Positions 1 to 7,837 of a DNA stretch of 35,427 nt are shown here, piece after piece. The stretch's first letter is position 1. Each line of letters starts with the position of its first letter. The stretch is from contig CP070838.1 of NCBI GenBank assembly GCA_020341835.1, positions 2,437,309-2,472,735 of the forward strand. The letters are read 5' to 3'. This DNA comes from Thiotrichales bacterium. GTDB lineage: Bacteria; Pseudomonadota; Gammaproteobacteria; SZUA-229. The notes beneath the pieces are model-generated. The model saw only the letters and a program-made list of their open reading frames with translations. It was not told the origin of the DNA and ran no database searches. Both the position numbers and the translations under genes were made by a program.

Positions 1-976
1 GGTGATAACGGCATTCTCCATGTCAGCACAGGCAGCCACATCAGTCAGTTGGGTCTCACCGGCCGATGGTACGGTATTCCCGGTAGGCGCGATGGTGATG
101 CCCGAGGGCCAGGCAAGTGCAACCGGCACAACGGGCGCCGGGCTGGATCTGGCGCTGGTACTGGACTCCTCTGGAAGTATGACTCAATTGGAAACCGTTG
201 GCGCGATCACCCAGAGCCGCGCCCTTTGGCAAAAAGATGCTGCGATCGCGCTGGTAAACAGCCTGCCGACCACCGCGGTATCGGTTGCAGTCATCGAGTT
301 TGACTCCAATGCGAACCTGGTAAGGCAACTCAGCCCGTTGCTGTCGGAGAAAGCGCAAGTCATTGCGGCAATCAACAGCGTCGATGCCAGCGGTGGCACC
401 ACTATCGGTACCGGTATTGATGTTGCCACGACCGAACTGACCGGGGCGAACCATACAGTGGGGCGGTCGCAGCAGATGATTGTGTTCTCGGACGGCTCAA
501 CATTTGGTAATCCATCGGTGAATGCCGCAAACGCAGTTGCTGCAGGCGTCGATAATGTACACTCGGTAGCCCTGCCGGGTGCAAGCATTTCGACGATGCA
601 AGGCATTGCATCATCGGGTAACGGTACCTTTTTCGATGCAAGCACAGCCAACGGCATCCAGGACCTGATCGACCTGTTCTCAGGCCTAGGCGGCAATCTG
701 GTTGATATCGACCATGTCGACATCACCATGCCAGACGGCACATTTGTCGGCAGTGTTCCGGTCGACGCATTGGGCAACTTCAAGACACCGGCGTGGTTGA
801 TGGAACTCGGCGCGAACACGTTTACTGCAACAGCCTTTGGCACTGACGGTTCCTCGGCCTCTGCGCAGCTGACGCTGATCGGTCGTGATGCTGTCCAGAC
901 TCCGGAGCCAGGCATCCTTGGCCTGCTGGGCCTGGGTCTGATCAGCATATTCGGTATTCGTCGCCGCAAGCAATGA
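1..976 (+). CDS. VWA-domain PEP-CTERM sorted surface protein (5' partial)
   Basis: The gene is cut by the window edge. The frame is open from base 2 and begins inside a signal peptide: residues ending SMSAQA precede a plausible cleavage site and then ATSVSW. A von Willebrand factor A domain follows. It has the metal-site motif DSSGS near residue 55, the GGTT segment near 130 and the VFSDGS strand near 163. After it comes a roughly 70-residue beta-rich, Ig-like stretch (MPDGTFVGSVPV...). The C-terminus is a typical PEP-CTERM signal: a TPEPG motif, a hydrophobic helix of about 16 residues, then RRRKQ. In known systems such a tail is recognised by an exosortase, so the protein is expected to be exported and processed at the envelope. 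VWA domains usually bind proteins through a divalent metal, but the ligand here is unknown. A strong intrinsic terminator follows. The domain calls are secure; the biological role is not. Confidence 0.85.
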   Translation, partial: VITAFSMSAQAATSVSWVSPADGTVFPVGAMVMPEGQASATGTTGAGLDLALVLDSSGSMTQLETVGAITQSRALWQKDAAIALVNSLPTTAVSVAVIEFDSNANLVRQLSPLLSEKAQVIAAINSVDASGGTTIGTGIDVATTELTGANHTVGRSQQMIVFSDGSTFGNPSVNAANAVAAGVDNVHSVALPGASISTMQGIASSGNGTFFDASTANGIQDLIDLFSGLGGNLVDIDHVDITMPDGTFVGSVPVDALGNFKTPAWLMELGANTFTATAFGTDGSSASAQLTLIGRDAVQTPEPGILGLLGLGLISIFGIRRRKQ

Positions 977-990
977 TCTAGACTACATAC

Positions 991-1008
991 ATGCCATATG
1001 TATGGCAT
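991..1008. other. Perfect 8-bp inverted repeat, loop TG
   Basis: ATGCCATA at 991-998 and TATGGCAT at 1001-1008 are exact reverse complements around a 2-base centre. The dyad lies 14 bases past the VWA gene stop and just before the intrinsic terminator. It could be part of a compound terminator or a protein-binding dyad; the sequence alone does not decide. Confidence 0.5.
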
Positions 1009-1013
1009 ATGCC

Positions 1014-1043
1014 AAAAAGCAGCACGAAAGTGCTGCTTTTTTT
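1014..1043 (+). terminator. Intrinsic terminator after the VWA/PEP-CTERM gene
   Basis: AAGCAGCAC (1017-1025), a GAAA tetraloop (1026-1029) and GTGCTGCTT (1030-1038) form a perfect 9-bp stem that runs into an uninterrupted T tract (1037-1043), with A residues on the 5' side. This is a textbook Rho-independent terminator. It should separate transcription of the VWA gene from the TPR gene downstream. Confidence 0.9.
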
Positions 1044-1112
1044 GTGGTGCCGACAAGCTTTATGTCAACTTGTGCTAATCTTTATCACTGGATGCATTTA
1101 AAAAGGAATGCC

Positions 1113-3251
1113 ATGTTTATGATCAGGCGCATCTTACCTTTCTTCATCAGGCTGAGCTGTTCGGCATTGCTGTTGTCTCTGGCCCGGCCCGCAGCTGCTG
1201 TACCCGTATTATTCTCCCCCGAGGCAATAGACACTGAATCCATCGTACAGGAGCTGTCTGGTTTATCGACCCCGGATGCTGTGACTCAACGGACACTGGC
1301 GACGCTGCAAAATCCGCAGCAGGCGAAGCTGGCCCTGAACAGGCTGCAGCGGGATTTACGCGACAACGGCGAGTTGGGAAATATTGTTACGCTGGCCCCG
1401 CGCATTATGGAATTACTACCGGACAACACGGCCATCCGGAACATGTATGCATTGGCATTGGCCGCGAAAGGAGAAACGTCGGCGGCGGCTGCGGTGATCG
1501 AAGCGATGCCTGCCGGCAGTGAACCTTCTGATCTGTACGCATCACTGGCGAAATCAGCCATTGCCAAGGCCGGCGGCAGGCTGACGGAAGCGGGTACGGC
1601 AGCAAGCAGGGCCGCAGCGATTGATTCCGAGCACCCCTATTCCTATAACCTGCTCGGACAAATCGACATTGAACGCAGGGACTTTGAAAGCGCCCGTGAA
1701 AACTTCCAGACCGCAACGCTCTATGCGCCGCGTTTTTCAGCCGCCTGGTCTAACCTGGGTTCCGTGCAGTACCTGCAGGGCGAATCAAAGCAGGCCTGGA
1801 CATCATTTTCAACCGCGATCGACCTTTCCCCCCATTTTTGCGCACCACGAATCGGCCGCGCGGCGGTGTCGTCCGACAGGGGTGACAGCACCAATGCCAT
1901 CAGCGACCTCGAGGCCTGTCTCAAATCCGAACCGCAACAGCCACTGGCTAGCAGATTACTGGCGACGCAATACCTGCAATCAGGCCGACTGGATGATGCC
2001 GAAAACATCGCCAACGCCCTGTCGGCAGCCGATAGTGATTATGCACGGATCATACTGGCGGACATCTACCTGCGCAGGAATCTGCCGAAGGAAGCTCGCA
2101 AACAATTACAGGCCATCACCAAACCCGACGTCCAGGTTCACTATCTGCTGTCTTTCTGCGATATGATCGAAGGCAGGCACCACGATGCCGTCAAACGTAT
2201 CAAGCAGGCTGAAGCGCTGCAAGCTGACGCTGCCACCCTGGCGGTAGTTGGCCAGATCTATCACTTTTATACCGGCATGCCAGTGGACCAGACAAAATTG
2301 ATCAGACTCGGCCAGGACGTGGCTGTTGGCCAACTGGCCCTGTATGTTGCCGGCAACGTCAGTGCTTCCGCTGGCAACCTCGATGAAGCTTACCGGTTAT
2401 GGAGCAAAACCGAAAACCTGCTGCCCGGTTTTACGCTCCAGGGCGTCAGTCGAGCACAAGTCGGTAAGTCGGTCGACCGAGGTGAACAACGACACCTCGC
2501 GCTCGGCATATTGTACTACCTCAAGAGTCTCTATCCCGCCGCTCAATCGGAGTTCACAAAGGCACTGGACACCAATACCGACTCATTTATGGCAAATTAT
2601 CTGGCGGCGCTGGCCGTTGCACAGGCCGGTGATAGTGACACGGCTGGAAAATACCTTCAGCGTTCGCTTAAACAAACACCCGGATTTTTTCCGGCGAACT
2701 ACATGCTGGCCGAGATCTATTTGCGACGTGCTGATATCGATGCCGCCATCCGGCATTACCAGGCAGCCGCGGACAGCAAACCCGACGGCGGCGTACTCAT
2801 TAAACTCGGCTTGCTCTACGAACAGAACAAACGCAAGAAAGAAGCTGAAAAGGCCTACCGGAAGTTCATCGCAACGTATCCGGATAACTTTATCGGCTAC
2901 AACCAGTTAGCCTGGATGTTTACGCGCGATGGCGTACGTCTCGATGAAGCGCTAGGGCTTGCAAGCAAGGCAAATGAACTACAAACCGACAACGCCAGCG
3001 TGAATGACACCCTCGGCTGGATCTACTTCCAGAAAAACGATTATGCGCAGGCGAAGAAGTATCTGCAGCATGCCAACACGATCAGCAACGGCAAGAACCC
3101 GGATATCCTGTTTCACCTGGCTTCTCTGGAAAATGCGCTGGGCAATACCTCGGCAGCAAAAACACTGGTCAAAAGGGCCCTGGAAAATTCAGCAAACTTT
3201 GAAAGCGCATCACAGGCGCGACAGTTGCTGGAGAATCTGCGTGCGAACTAG
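1113..3251 (+). CDS. Secreted TPR-repeat protein, PEP-CTERM/exosortase-associated type
   Basis: A 712-residue protein. The start at 1113 is chosen because AAGGA lies 5 bases upstream and a signal peptide begins there (MFMIRRILPFF..., hydrophobic core, LARPAAA-VPV cleavage). The frame is open upstream to 1002, but that part overlaps the terminator and codes no family-like sequence. The mature protein is almost all tetratricopeptide repeats (for example YSYNLLGQIDIERRDFESA, WSNLGSVQYLQGESKQAW). Its last 150 residues, with the pattern YNQLAWMF...NDTLGWIYFQKNDYAQAKKYL, resemble the C-terminus of the large TPR proteins found beside exosortase/PEP-CTERM loci (PrsT type). It lacks the lipobox of PrsT, so it is probably periplasmic. 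TPRs are protein-binding scaffolds, and a role in export or polymer assembly together with the preceding PEP-CTERM protein is inferred. It is transcribed separately from that gene. Confidence 0.75.
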   Translation: MFMIRRILPFFIRLSCSALLLSLARPAAAVPVLFSPEAIDTESIVQELSGLSTPDAVTQRTLATLQNPQQAKLALNRLQRDLRDNGELGNIVTLAPRIMELLPDNTAIRNMYALALAAKGETSAAAAVIEAMPAGSEPSDLYASLAKSAIAKAGGRLTEAGTAASRAAAIDSEHPYSYNLLGQIDIERRDFESARENFQTATLYAPRFSAAWSNLGSVQYLQGESKQAWTSFSTAIDLSPHFCAPRIGRAAVSSDRGDSTNAISDLEACLKSEPQQPLASRLLATQYLQSGRLDDAENIANALSAADSDYARIILADIYLRRNLPKEARKQLQAITKPDVQVHYLLSFCDMIEGRHHDAVKRIKQAEALQADAATLAVVGQIYHFYTGMPVDQTKLIRLGQDVAVGQLALYVAGNVSASAGNLDEAYRLWSKTENLLPGFTLQGVSRAQVGKSVDRGEQRHLALGILYYLKSLYPAAQSEFTKALDTNTDSFMANYLAALAVAQAGDSDTAGKYLQRSLKQTPGFFPANYMLAEIYLRRADIDAAIRHYQAAADSKPDGGVLIKLGLLYEQNKRKKEAEKAYRKFIATYPDNFIGYNQLAWMFTRDGVRLDEALGLASKANELQTDNASVNDTLGWIYFQKNDYAQAKKYLQHANTISNGKNPDILFHLASLENALGNTSAAKTLVKRALENSANFESASQARQLLENLRAN

Positions 3252-3548
3252 TTAGTCTGATTGTTTAATCGGATCCTGTTCTCGACACCCTGCGGGTCAA
3301 AATATCCCGACCATGTGCCACGGGTTTACCCGGTGAGTTAGATCATTTATTCAGTATGCCTGGTACACAATCGACCTGAACAGCACGCTTGATATCGCGT
3401 ACGTATCATACATTAATAATTCGACAAAAATCGGATACTGTATATCCGGTTTGCTTACGGTCGTTTTGCACAATGGTGCCAGGCCGGAAAATTGTTACGA
3501 TTACGTAACAAAACCAGGCACCGGCAACGCGTACGTGGCACCGGCTAA
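3252..3548. other. Convergent intergenic region without a gene
   Basis: The 297 bases between the TPR gene and the converging CDGSH gene contain no ORF with gene-like composition. The only clear structure is the 8-bp dyad at 3492-3511. A short direct repeat GGCACCGGC flanks GCGTACGT near 3517-3546. Confidence 0.6.
3492..3511 (-). terminator. Possible intrinsic terminator for the CDGSH gene
   Basis: TTGTTACG (3492-3499), loop ATTA, CGTAACAA (3504-3511) form a perfect 8-bp stem. Read on the - strand it follows the CDGSH gene stop by about 37 bases and is followed by TTTT, so it may end that transcript. The stem is AT-rich and hence weak; an operator dyad is the alternative. Confidence 0.4.
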
Positions 3549-4202
3549 CTAGTCGGCTTCGAAACCGGCATCATTATGACTGCCATCACAGAATGGCTTG
3601 TTTTTTGACTGGCCACACCTGCACAATGCAGCCTGCTTGCCCTGCCATGCGATACGACCGCTGCTGGCGACAATCGCAAAGCTTCCCGACAACAGCAAGG
3701 GACCATTGGTGACGGATTTGATTGTCAGCTTGCCACCTTCAATCTCGAGGCCGTCACCTTTCTCACCAACGGCACCGTAATCCTCGAAGCCGGCCTTGAG
3801 GTGGCTGTTGTCACAGAATGGCTTGTTTTTCGACTGTCCACAGCGACACAGCGCTGCCCGGTAGCGGACACCGGGCATATCATCAGCAGCGCGATCGATA
3901 TGCAGTTCACCCTGAATATAAAGGGGTCCGTTGTAGACAACCTGCACCGTATTGCAGCTCGCCGGCGTTTCATTGTCTGCCTGCGCCTTGTCGTTATAGG
4001 TCAGCGCACCGGAGGGACAGCGCTTGACGATTTCCCTGACTTCTTCATCGGATACCAGATCCGGCTGGCACCAGGGGTCGCGGCCACCGACGAACAGGTC
4101 GCCGGCTGAATAGCCGCACTCACCGATATGGATACAGAGCCGACTGTCCCACTGGACGTCGATATTCCTGCCCTTGTAGGTCGTCGTTTTATCACCGGCC
4201 AT
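3549..4202 (-). CDS. Iron-sulfur protein: Fer4_19 domain plus two CDGSH domains
   Basis: A 217-residue soluble protein. Residues about 20-70 match the divergent 4Fe-4S mono-cluster (Fer4_19) pattern: CIHIGECGYSAGDLF, then PWCQPD, then KRCPSGALTY. Two CDGSH iron-sulfur motifs follow near residues 135-155 and 190-212. Both read CRCGQSKNKPFCD, followed by NSH in the first copy and GSH in the second, giving the 3-Cys/1-His ligand set of 2Fe-2S mitoNEET-like clusters. It would therefore carry up to three clusters. Known CDGSH proteins take part in redox signalling or Fe-S transfer; no substrate can be assigned. The ATG at 4202 starts a typical N-terminus (MAGDKTTTYKGRNIDVQWD). The DsrE-like gene lies 43 bases upstream in the same direction, so the two are probably co-transcribed. 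Confidence 0.85.
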   Translation of the reverse strand: MAGDKTTTYKGRNIDVQWDSRLCIHIGECGYSAGDLFVGGRDPWCQPDLVSDEEVREIVKRCPSGALTYNDKAQADNETPASCNTVQVVYNGPLYIQGELHIDRAADDMPGVRYRAALCRCGQSKNKPFCDNSHLKAGFEDYGAVGEKGDGLEIEGGKLTIKSVTNGPLLLSGSFAIVASSGRIAWQGKQAALCRCGQSKNKPFCDGSHNDAGFEAD

Positions 4203-4245
4203 ATCAGCTACCCCTGCAGATTTGAATTAACCTTCTAAAAACGCA

Positions 4246-4749
4246 CTACGGCTTGATATAGGCATAACCCTGCTGCTGCAATTTGGCGACCTCGGCAACA
4301 CCGCTGGGAACAATGTCATCCTGGTCTACGTTGTAGAGGTCATTTTCCAGATCGACTTTGCGCCCTTTTACGGTATTGGCACAGACGTTGAACGAAACGC
4401 CCTGCGCTTTCAATCCGTCAATTTTCGCAGTCATTTTTTCATCGGCATTCGCCTGCTTGAATTTCTTGAGTTTCTCGAGCGAATCCGGATCCAGCAGCAG
4501 AGCCAGACCGTTTCCGTGCAATACTACCTTGATCTCCAGGTTTTCTGCACCAACGGCATTGATATGGTTCTGGATATTACGCAGAGCCCCGGCCTGTTTC
4601 TTCGGATTATCGTAATTGATGTGGTACACGACTTTCTGTTTTGCGTAGCTGTCACCAGCATCAGCATCACCGACATGCAGCACGGTCGCGGTAACCAGCA
4701 GTGCTGCCATCAGTAGTGCGGATAAAAAGTTTGATCTGGTCTTCAACAT
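4246..4749 (-). CDS. Periplasmic DsrE/DsrF-like family protein
   Basis: A 167-residue protein. I chose ATG at 4749 because GGAGG lies 5 bases upstream and a clean signal peptide starts there (MLKTRSNFLSALLMAALL..., cleavage near ADA-GDS). An upstream in-frame GTG at 4773 has no such support. The mature part has the DsrE-like fold signature: VVYHINYDNPKKQAGALRNI early, a central LEIKVVLHGNGLALLL strand, and a conserved cysteine in GVSFNVCANTVKG near residue 120. Exported members of this family are common in sulfur-metabolising and other proteobacteria. The cysteine suggests persulfide or thiol chemistry, but this is family-level inference. It is followed by the CDGSH protein and preceded by a striking promoter-like dyad at 4801-4827. 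Confidence 0.8.
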   Translation of the reverse strand: MLKTRSNFLSALLMAALLVTATVLHVGDADAGDSYAKQKVVYHINYDNPKKQAGALRNIQNHINAVGAENLEIKVVLHGNGLALLLDPDSLEKLKKFKQANADEKMTAKIDGLKAQGVSFNVCANTVKGRKVDLENDLYNVDQDDIVPSGVAEVAKLQQQGYAYIKP

Positions 4750-4767
4750 AATAGCCTCCAGTTTTTT

Positions 4768-4785
4768 TGCCACACATTCGTGGCA
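4768..4785 (-). other. Hairpin in the leader of the DsrE-like gene
   Basis: TGCCAC (4768-4773), 6-base loop, GTGGCA (4780-4785) form a 6-bp stem located about 20 bases upstream of the chosen ATG at 4749. On the - strand it is followed by seven A residues, so it is not a terminator for that strand. It may affect mRNA stability or initiation; this is a guess. Confidence 0.35.
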
Positions 4786-4799
4786 TTTATTGTTTAATC

Positions 4800-4827
4800 A
4801 TTGTATTGAATGCACGATTCGATACAA
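4800..4827 (-). promoter_or_regulatory. Candidate promoter overlapped by an 11-bp dyad, upstream of the DsrE-like gene
   Basis: TTGTATTGAAT (4801-4811) and ATTCGATACAA (4817-4827) are inverted repeats matching at 10 of 11 positions around a 5-base centre. Read on the - strand the same bases give TTGTAT, a 16-base spacer, and TACAAT (rc of 4800-4805), a plausible -35/-10 pair. Both hexamers lie inside the half-sites, so a regulator bound to the dyad would cover the promoter. The regulator is unknown. The site is 51 bases upstream of the ATG at 4749. Confidence 0.45.
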
Positions 4828-4935
4828 GCCTGTCATGTTTAGACGTAGCTGACAGCTGTTTATTCAACGGAAACATCAGATAAGTAAAATTGAATAACCC
4901 CGAATAAAATATGTAATTTATTATGCAGGAAGGCA

Positions 4936-5187
4936 CTACTGATGTATGCGCTGAATATCCCTGATCAAGCGGTTCACATTGTCATCACTGGACTGCATGT
5001 TACCCAGCAACAGATCGAACAGAACCTGGTCGGGATAATCCAGGATTTCATTGAATACGGCACCCTGATCCGCTGACATCGTACGGTAGTTTTCATCCAG
5101 GTAGCTGTTGAGCAGAATATCCAGTTCCAGCATGCCCCTGCGGCAGCGCCATTTAAGCTCGGAATATTCCAGCACAGCAGAACTCAC
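4936..5187 (-). CDS. sdhE: SdhE, FAD assembly factor of succinate dehydrogenase
   Basis: A small 83-residue protein of the SdhE/YgfY (SDHAF2) family, which promotes covalent FAD attachment to SdhA. The diagnostic RGMLELD sequence, the family's RGxxE motif, is at residues 17-23, and the length is typical. The start is a GTG whose last bases overlap the sdhB stop (GTGA overlap), so it is translationally coupled to sdhB. In many gammaproteobacteria sdhE sits apart from sdh; here it is the last gene of the sdhCDAB operon, which supports the assignment. Confidence 0.93.
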   Translation of the reverse strand: MSSAVLEYSELKWRCRRGMLELDILLNSYLDENYRTMSADQGAVFNEILDYPDQVLFDLLLGNMQSSDDNVNRLIRDIQRIHQ

Positions 5188-5882
5188 AGCGAGCGCTTGA
5201 CCATCATTTTCTTGATGTTATTGATTGCCCGGGTTGGATTCAGCCCCTTGGGACAGACCTGCACACAGTTCATGATGCTGTGGCAGCGAAACAGCTTGAA
5301 CGGGCCTTCGAGTGCCGCGAGGCGCTCCTCCGTTGCCTGGTCACGGCTGTCCTCGATAAAGCGTGAAGCCTGTAACAGTGCAGCGGGACCAAGGTATTTG
5401 TCCGGGTTCCACCAGAAAGACGGGCATTGGGTTGAACAGCAGGCACACAGGATGCATTCATAAAGACCATCGAGCTGTTCACGCTGCTGCGGTGTTTGCG
5501 GCAGCTCGACTTCAGGCATGGGATCGTTAACGATCAGGTAGGGTTTGACATCACGGTAATTCTGCCAGAACTGATCCATGTCGACGATCAGGTCGCGAAC
5601 CACCGGCAAACCTGGCAACGGTCGTATTTCGATCGGCTGCTTCAGACTCGCCAGCGGCGTGACACAGGCAAGGCCGTTGATGCCATTGATATTCATGCCG
5701 TCGGAACCGCAAACACCTTCGCCGCAGGAACGCCTGAAACTCAATGATTCATCGATGGTGTCCTTGATTTTCAGCAGCGCCGCAAGCAACATCATGCCGG
5801 GTTCGGGATCCGCCAACTCAAAGTCCTGCATGTAGGGCTTTTTGTCGGCATCCGGGTTGTAACGGTAGATTCTGAATTTCAT
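5184..5882 (-). CDS. sdhB: Succinate dehydrogenase iron-sulfur subunit SdhB
   Basis: A 232-residue Fe-S subunit of complex II that passes electrons from SdhA flavin to ubiquinone. The 2Fe-2S ligands are in SCGEGVCGSDGMNINGINGLAC-type sequence near residues 55-75. The 4Fe-4S ligands are in CILCACCSTQCP near 149, and the 3Fe-4S set is in CHSIMNCVQVCPKG near 205. ATG at 5882 (MKFRIYRYNPD) is chosen because it gives the family N-terminus and has GAGGTGA about 7 bases upstream; the frame extends to a GTG at 5900. The gene is separated from sdhA by 171 bases carrying two palindromic repeats, unusual for this operon, and it overlaps sdhE downstream. Confidence 0.96.
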   Translation of the reverse strand: MKFRIYRYNPDADKKPYMQDFELADPEPGMMLLAALLKIKDTIDESLSFRRSCGEGVCGSDGMNINGINGLACVTPLASLKQPIEIRPLPGLPVVRDLIVDMDQFWQNYRDVKPYLIVNDPMPEVELPQTPQQREQLDGLYECILCACCSTQCPSFWWNPDKYLGPAALLQASRFIEDSRDQATEERLAALEGPFKLFRCHSIMNCVQVCPKGLNPTRAINNIKKMMVKRSL

Positions 5883-5917
5883 AGGCTCATCACCTCGCAC
5901 GACCTGGAAGACGCTGG

Positions 5918-5937
5918 ATTCCCGCTGTCGCGGGAAT
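5918..5937. repeat. Palindromic repeat between sdhA and sdhB (ATTCCCGC type)
   Basis: ATTCCCGC (5918-5925), loop TGTC, GCGGGAAT (5930-5937) is a perfect 8-bp dyad in the context CTGGATTCCCGC...GCGGGAATGAC. Repeats of this form are widely dispersed in proteobacterial intergenic regions. It sits in the transcribed gap between sdhA and sdhB, so it will form an mRNA hairpin. Confidence 0.65.
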
Positions 5938-5994
5938 GACGGCAGTGATCTGTTGGCTTCGGCTTCACTATTCGCTTTGTCTTTGTCATATGAA

Positions 5995-6020
5995 CCCGGA
6001 TTACGCTGTGCTAATCCAGG
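5995..6020. repeat. Second palindromic repeat between sdhA and sdhB (CCCGGATTA type)
   Basis: CCCGGATTA at 5995-6003 and TAATCCAGG at 6012-6020 pair with one mismatch around CGCTGTGC. This sequence and its surroundings resemble the GGATTAGCGCAGCGTAATCC-like dispersed repeats of many gammaproteobacteria. It is distinct from the repeat at 5918-5937. Confidence 0.55.
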
Positions 6021-6053
6021 CTACACTTTGTTCACGGTATTCCGTTGACTGCC

Positions 6054-7823
6054 CTAATAGACTCTTGCCTTTGGCGGAAAACTGTCAACACTGATCGGTT
6101 TCGTTCTCACCGGCTTGTAATCCAGTCCGGTGTCGAGCGAATACAGGCTGTGACGCATCCAGTTGATATCGTCACGCTCGGTATAATCCGTTCTTGAATG
6201 CGCCCCACGGCTTTCCTGTCGCGCCCTGGCAGAATGAATCGTCGCCAGCGCAACACCGAGCAGATTCTCGAGCTCCAAAGCCTCGACTCGAGCCGTATTG
6301 AATACCGCACTATGGTCATCGATACGCGCATGTTTGAAGCGCTCTACGATCTGTTCGACCTTTGCGACACCTTCAGCCAGAACTTCATCATTGCGGAACA
6401 CACTGCAATGGTTTTCCATGACCATCTTGAGCTCATCGCGCAATCCACTCACCGACTCACCCTCACCATCACCCTTTCTGTCCCAGCGCTGCATGCGGTT
6501 GACCGCCGACTCCAGGCTGTCGCTGTCTATCGGGCGGTGATAGCGGTTCTCCGAAAGATAATCGATGATGTGATTGGCTGCGGCGCGACCGAACACAAGG
6601 ATATCGAGCAGAGAATTACCGCCAAGACGGTTGGCGCCGTGAACGGAAACACAGGCGCATTCACCGGCCGCATACAGCCCCGGCACCGGCTCCTCGGGTG
6701 TATCCTTCACCGGCATCACGACCTGGCCGTCGCGGTTTGTTGGAATGCCACCCATGGTGTAATGTGCGGTCGGAAATATTGGCACTGGCGCTACCGCCGG
6801 GTCGATCCCTACGAAGGTGATACAGGTCTGGCGTATACCGGGCAACCGCTTCTGGATCACGTCCTCACCGAGGTGATCCAGTTTGAGCATGACGTGGTCC
6901 TTGTTCGGGCCACAGCCCCGGCCCTCGCGCACTTCGGTAGCGATGGCGCGACTCACGACATCGCGACTGGCCAGATCTTTTGCCTTCGGTGCATAACGTT
7001 CCATCAGGCGTTCGCCATCGGCATTCACCAGGTAGCCGCCTTCGCCGCGCGCGCCCTCGGTAATCAGCATACCGCGTCCGGCGATACCCGTCGGATGAAA
7101 CTGAAAGAATTCCATGTCCTGCAGCGGCACACCGGCACGTAATGCCATACCCATGCCGTCACCGGTGTTGATCAATGCATTGGTGGTTGTTCTGAACAGC
7201 TGCCCGGCACCACCAGTGGCCAGCAGCGTCGTTTTCGCCTCGATAATAACCGGCTCGCCGTTATGAATATTGAAAGCCAGCGCACCCAGAATGTAACCCT
7301 GGTCATCCTTGAGCAGGTCGACCGCAAAATATTCGTCGAAAAAATGGGTTTTGGCACGTATGTTCTGCTGGTACAGGCTGTGCAGAATGGCATGGCCCGT
7401 GCGATCAGCGGCTGCACAGGTCCGCGCTGCCTGGTCGCCGCCAAAATTCTGGCTCTGGCCGCCAAAAGGACGCTGGTAGATACTGCCATTGTCGAGGCGG
7501 GAAAAGGGTACGCCGAAATGTTCGAGTTCGTATACCGCTGTCGGAGCCGCCCGGCACATATATTCGATCGCATCCTGGTCACCGAGGTAATCGCTGCCCT
7601 TTACCGTATCAAACATGTGCCAGTGCCAGTTGTCCGGTAACACATTGGCAAGCGCGGCATTCATACCGCCCTGCGCTGCAACAGTATGTGAACGCGTGGG
7701 AAACACTTTCGAAACCACGGCGACGCTGGCATCGGCATTGGCAAGTTGCAATGCCGCTCTCAGACCACCGCCACCGGCGCCTATGATCAATGCATCGAAC
7801 TGTCTTCTGGGTAAATCAGGCAT
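6054..7823 (-). CDS. sdhA: Succinate dehydrogenase flavoprotein subunit SdhA
   Basis: A 589-residue flavoprotein, essentially the length of E. coli SdhA. It oxidises succinate to fumarate with covalently bound FAD. The Rossmann dinucleotide motif IGAGGGGLRAALQLA is near residue 13. The FAD-attachment region SHTVAAQGGMNAAL contains the expected histidine near residue 45. The substrate-site sequences HPTG and HGANRLGGNSLLDILVFG are present. ATG at 7823 (MPDLPRRQFDALI) lies 14 bases after the sdhD stop and is preferred over a GTG at 7877 inside sdhD, although the Shine-Dalgarno is weak. Operon order sdhC-D-A-B is conserved. Confidence 0.97.
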   Translation of the reverse strand: MPDLPRRQFDALIIGAGGGGLRAALQLANADASVAVVSKVFPTRSHTVAAQGGMNAALANVLPDNWHWHMFDTVKGSDYLGDQDAIEYMCRAAPTAVYELEHFGVPFSRLDNGSIYQRPFGGQSQNFGGDQAARTCAAADRTGHAILHSLYQQNIRAKTHFFDEYFAVDLLKDDQGYILGALAFNIHNGEPVIIEAKTTLLATGGAGQLFRTTTNALINTGDGMGMALRAGVPLQDMEFFQFHPTGIAGRGMLITEGARGEGGYLVNADGERLMERYAPKAKDLASRDVVSRAIATEVREGRGCGPNKDHVMLKLDHLGEDVIQKRLPGIRQTCITFVGIDPAVAPVPIFPTAHYTMGGIPTNRDGQVVMPVKDTPEEPVPGLYAAGECACVSVHGANRLGGNSLLDILVFGRAAANHIIDYLSENRYHRPIDSDSLESAVNRMQRWDRKGDGEGESVSGLRDELKMVMENHCSVFRNDEVLAEGVAKVEQIVERFKHARIDDHSAVFNTARVEALELENLLGVALATIHSARARQESRGAHSRTDYTERDDINWMRHSLYSLDTGLDYKPVRTKPISVDSFPPKARVY

Positions 7824-7837
7824 ATCGATAGAATCGT

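Noticed and set aside
184-1056. 290-codon - strand open frame opposite the VWA gene
   Set aside because: The + strand frame has a clear VWA domain, signal peptide end and PEP-CTERM tail; the antisense frame runs through the terminator.
6198-7142. Long + strand open frame (314 codons) inside sdhA
   Set aside because: It is antisense to a fully conserved SdhA coding region and its composition is that of a complementary shadow; no Shine-Dalgarno or family resemblance.
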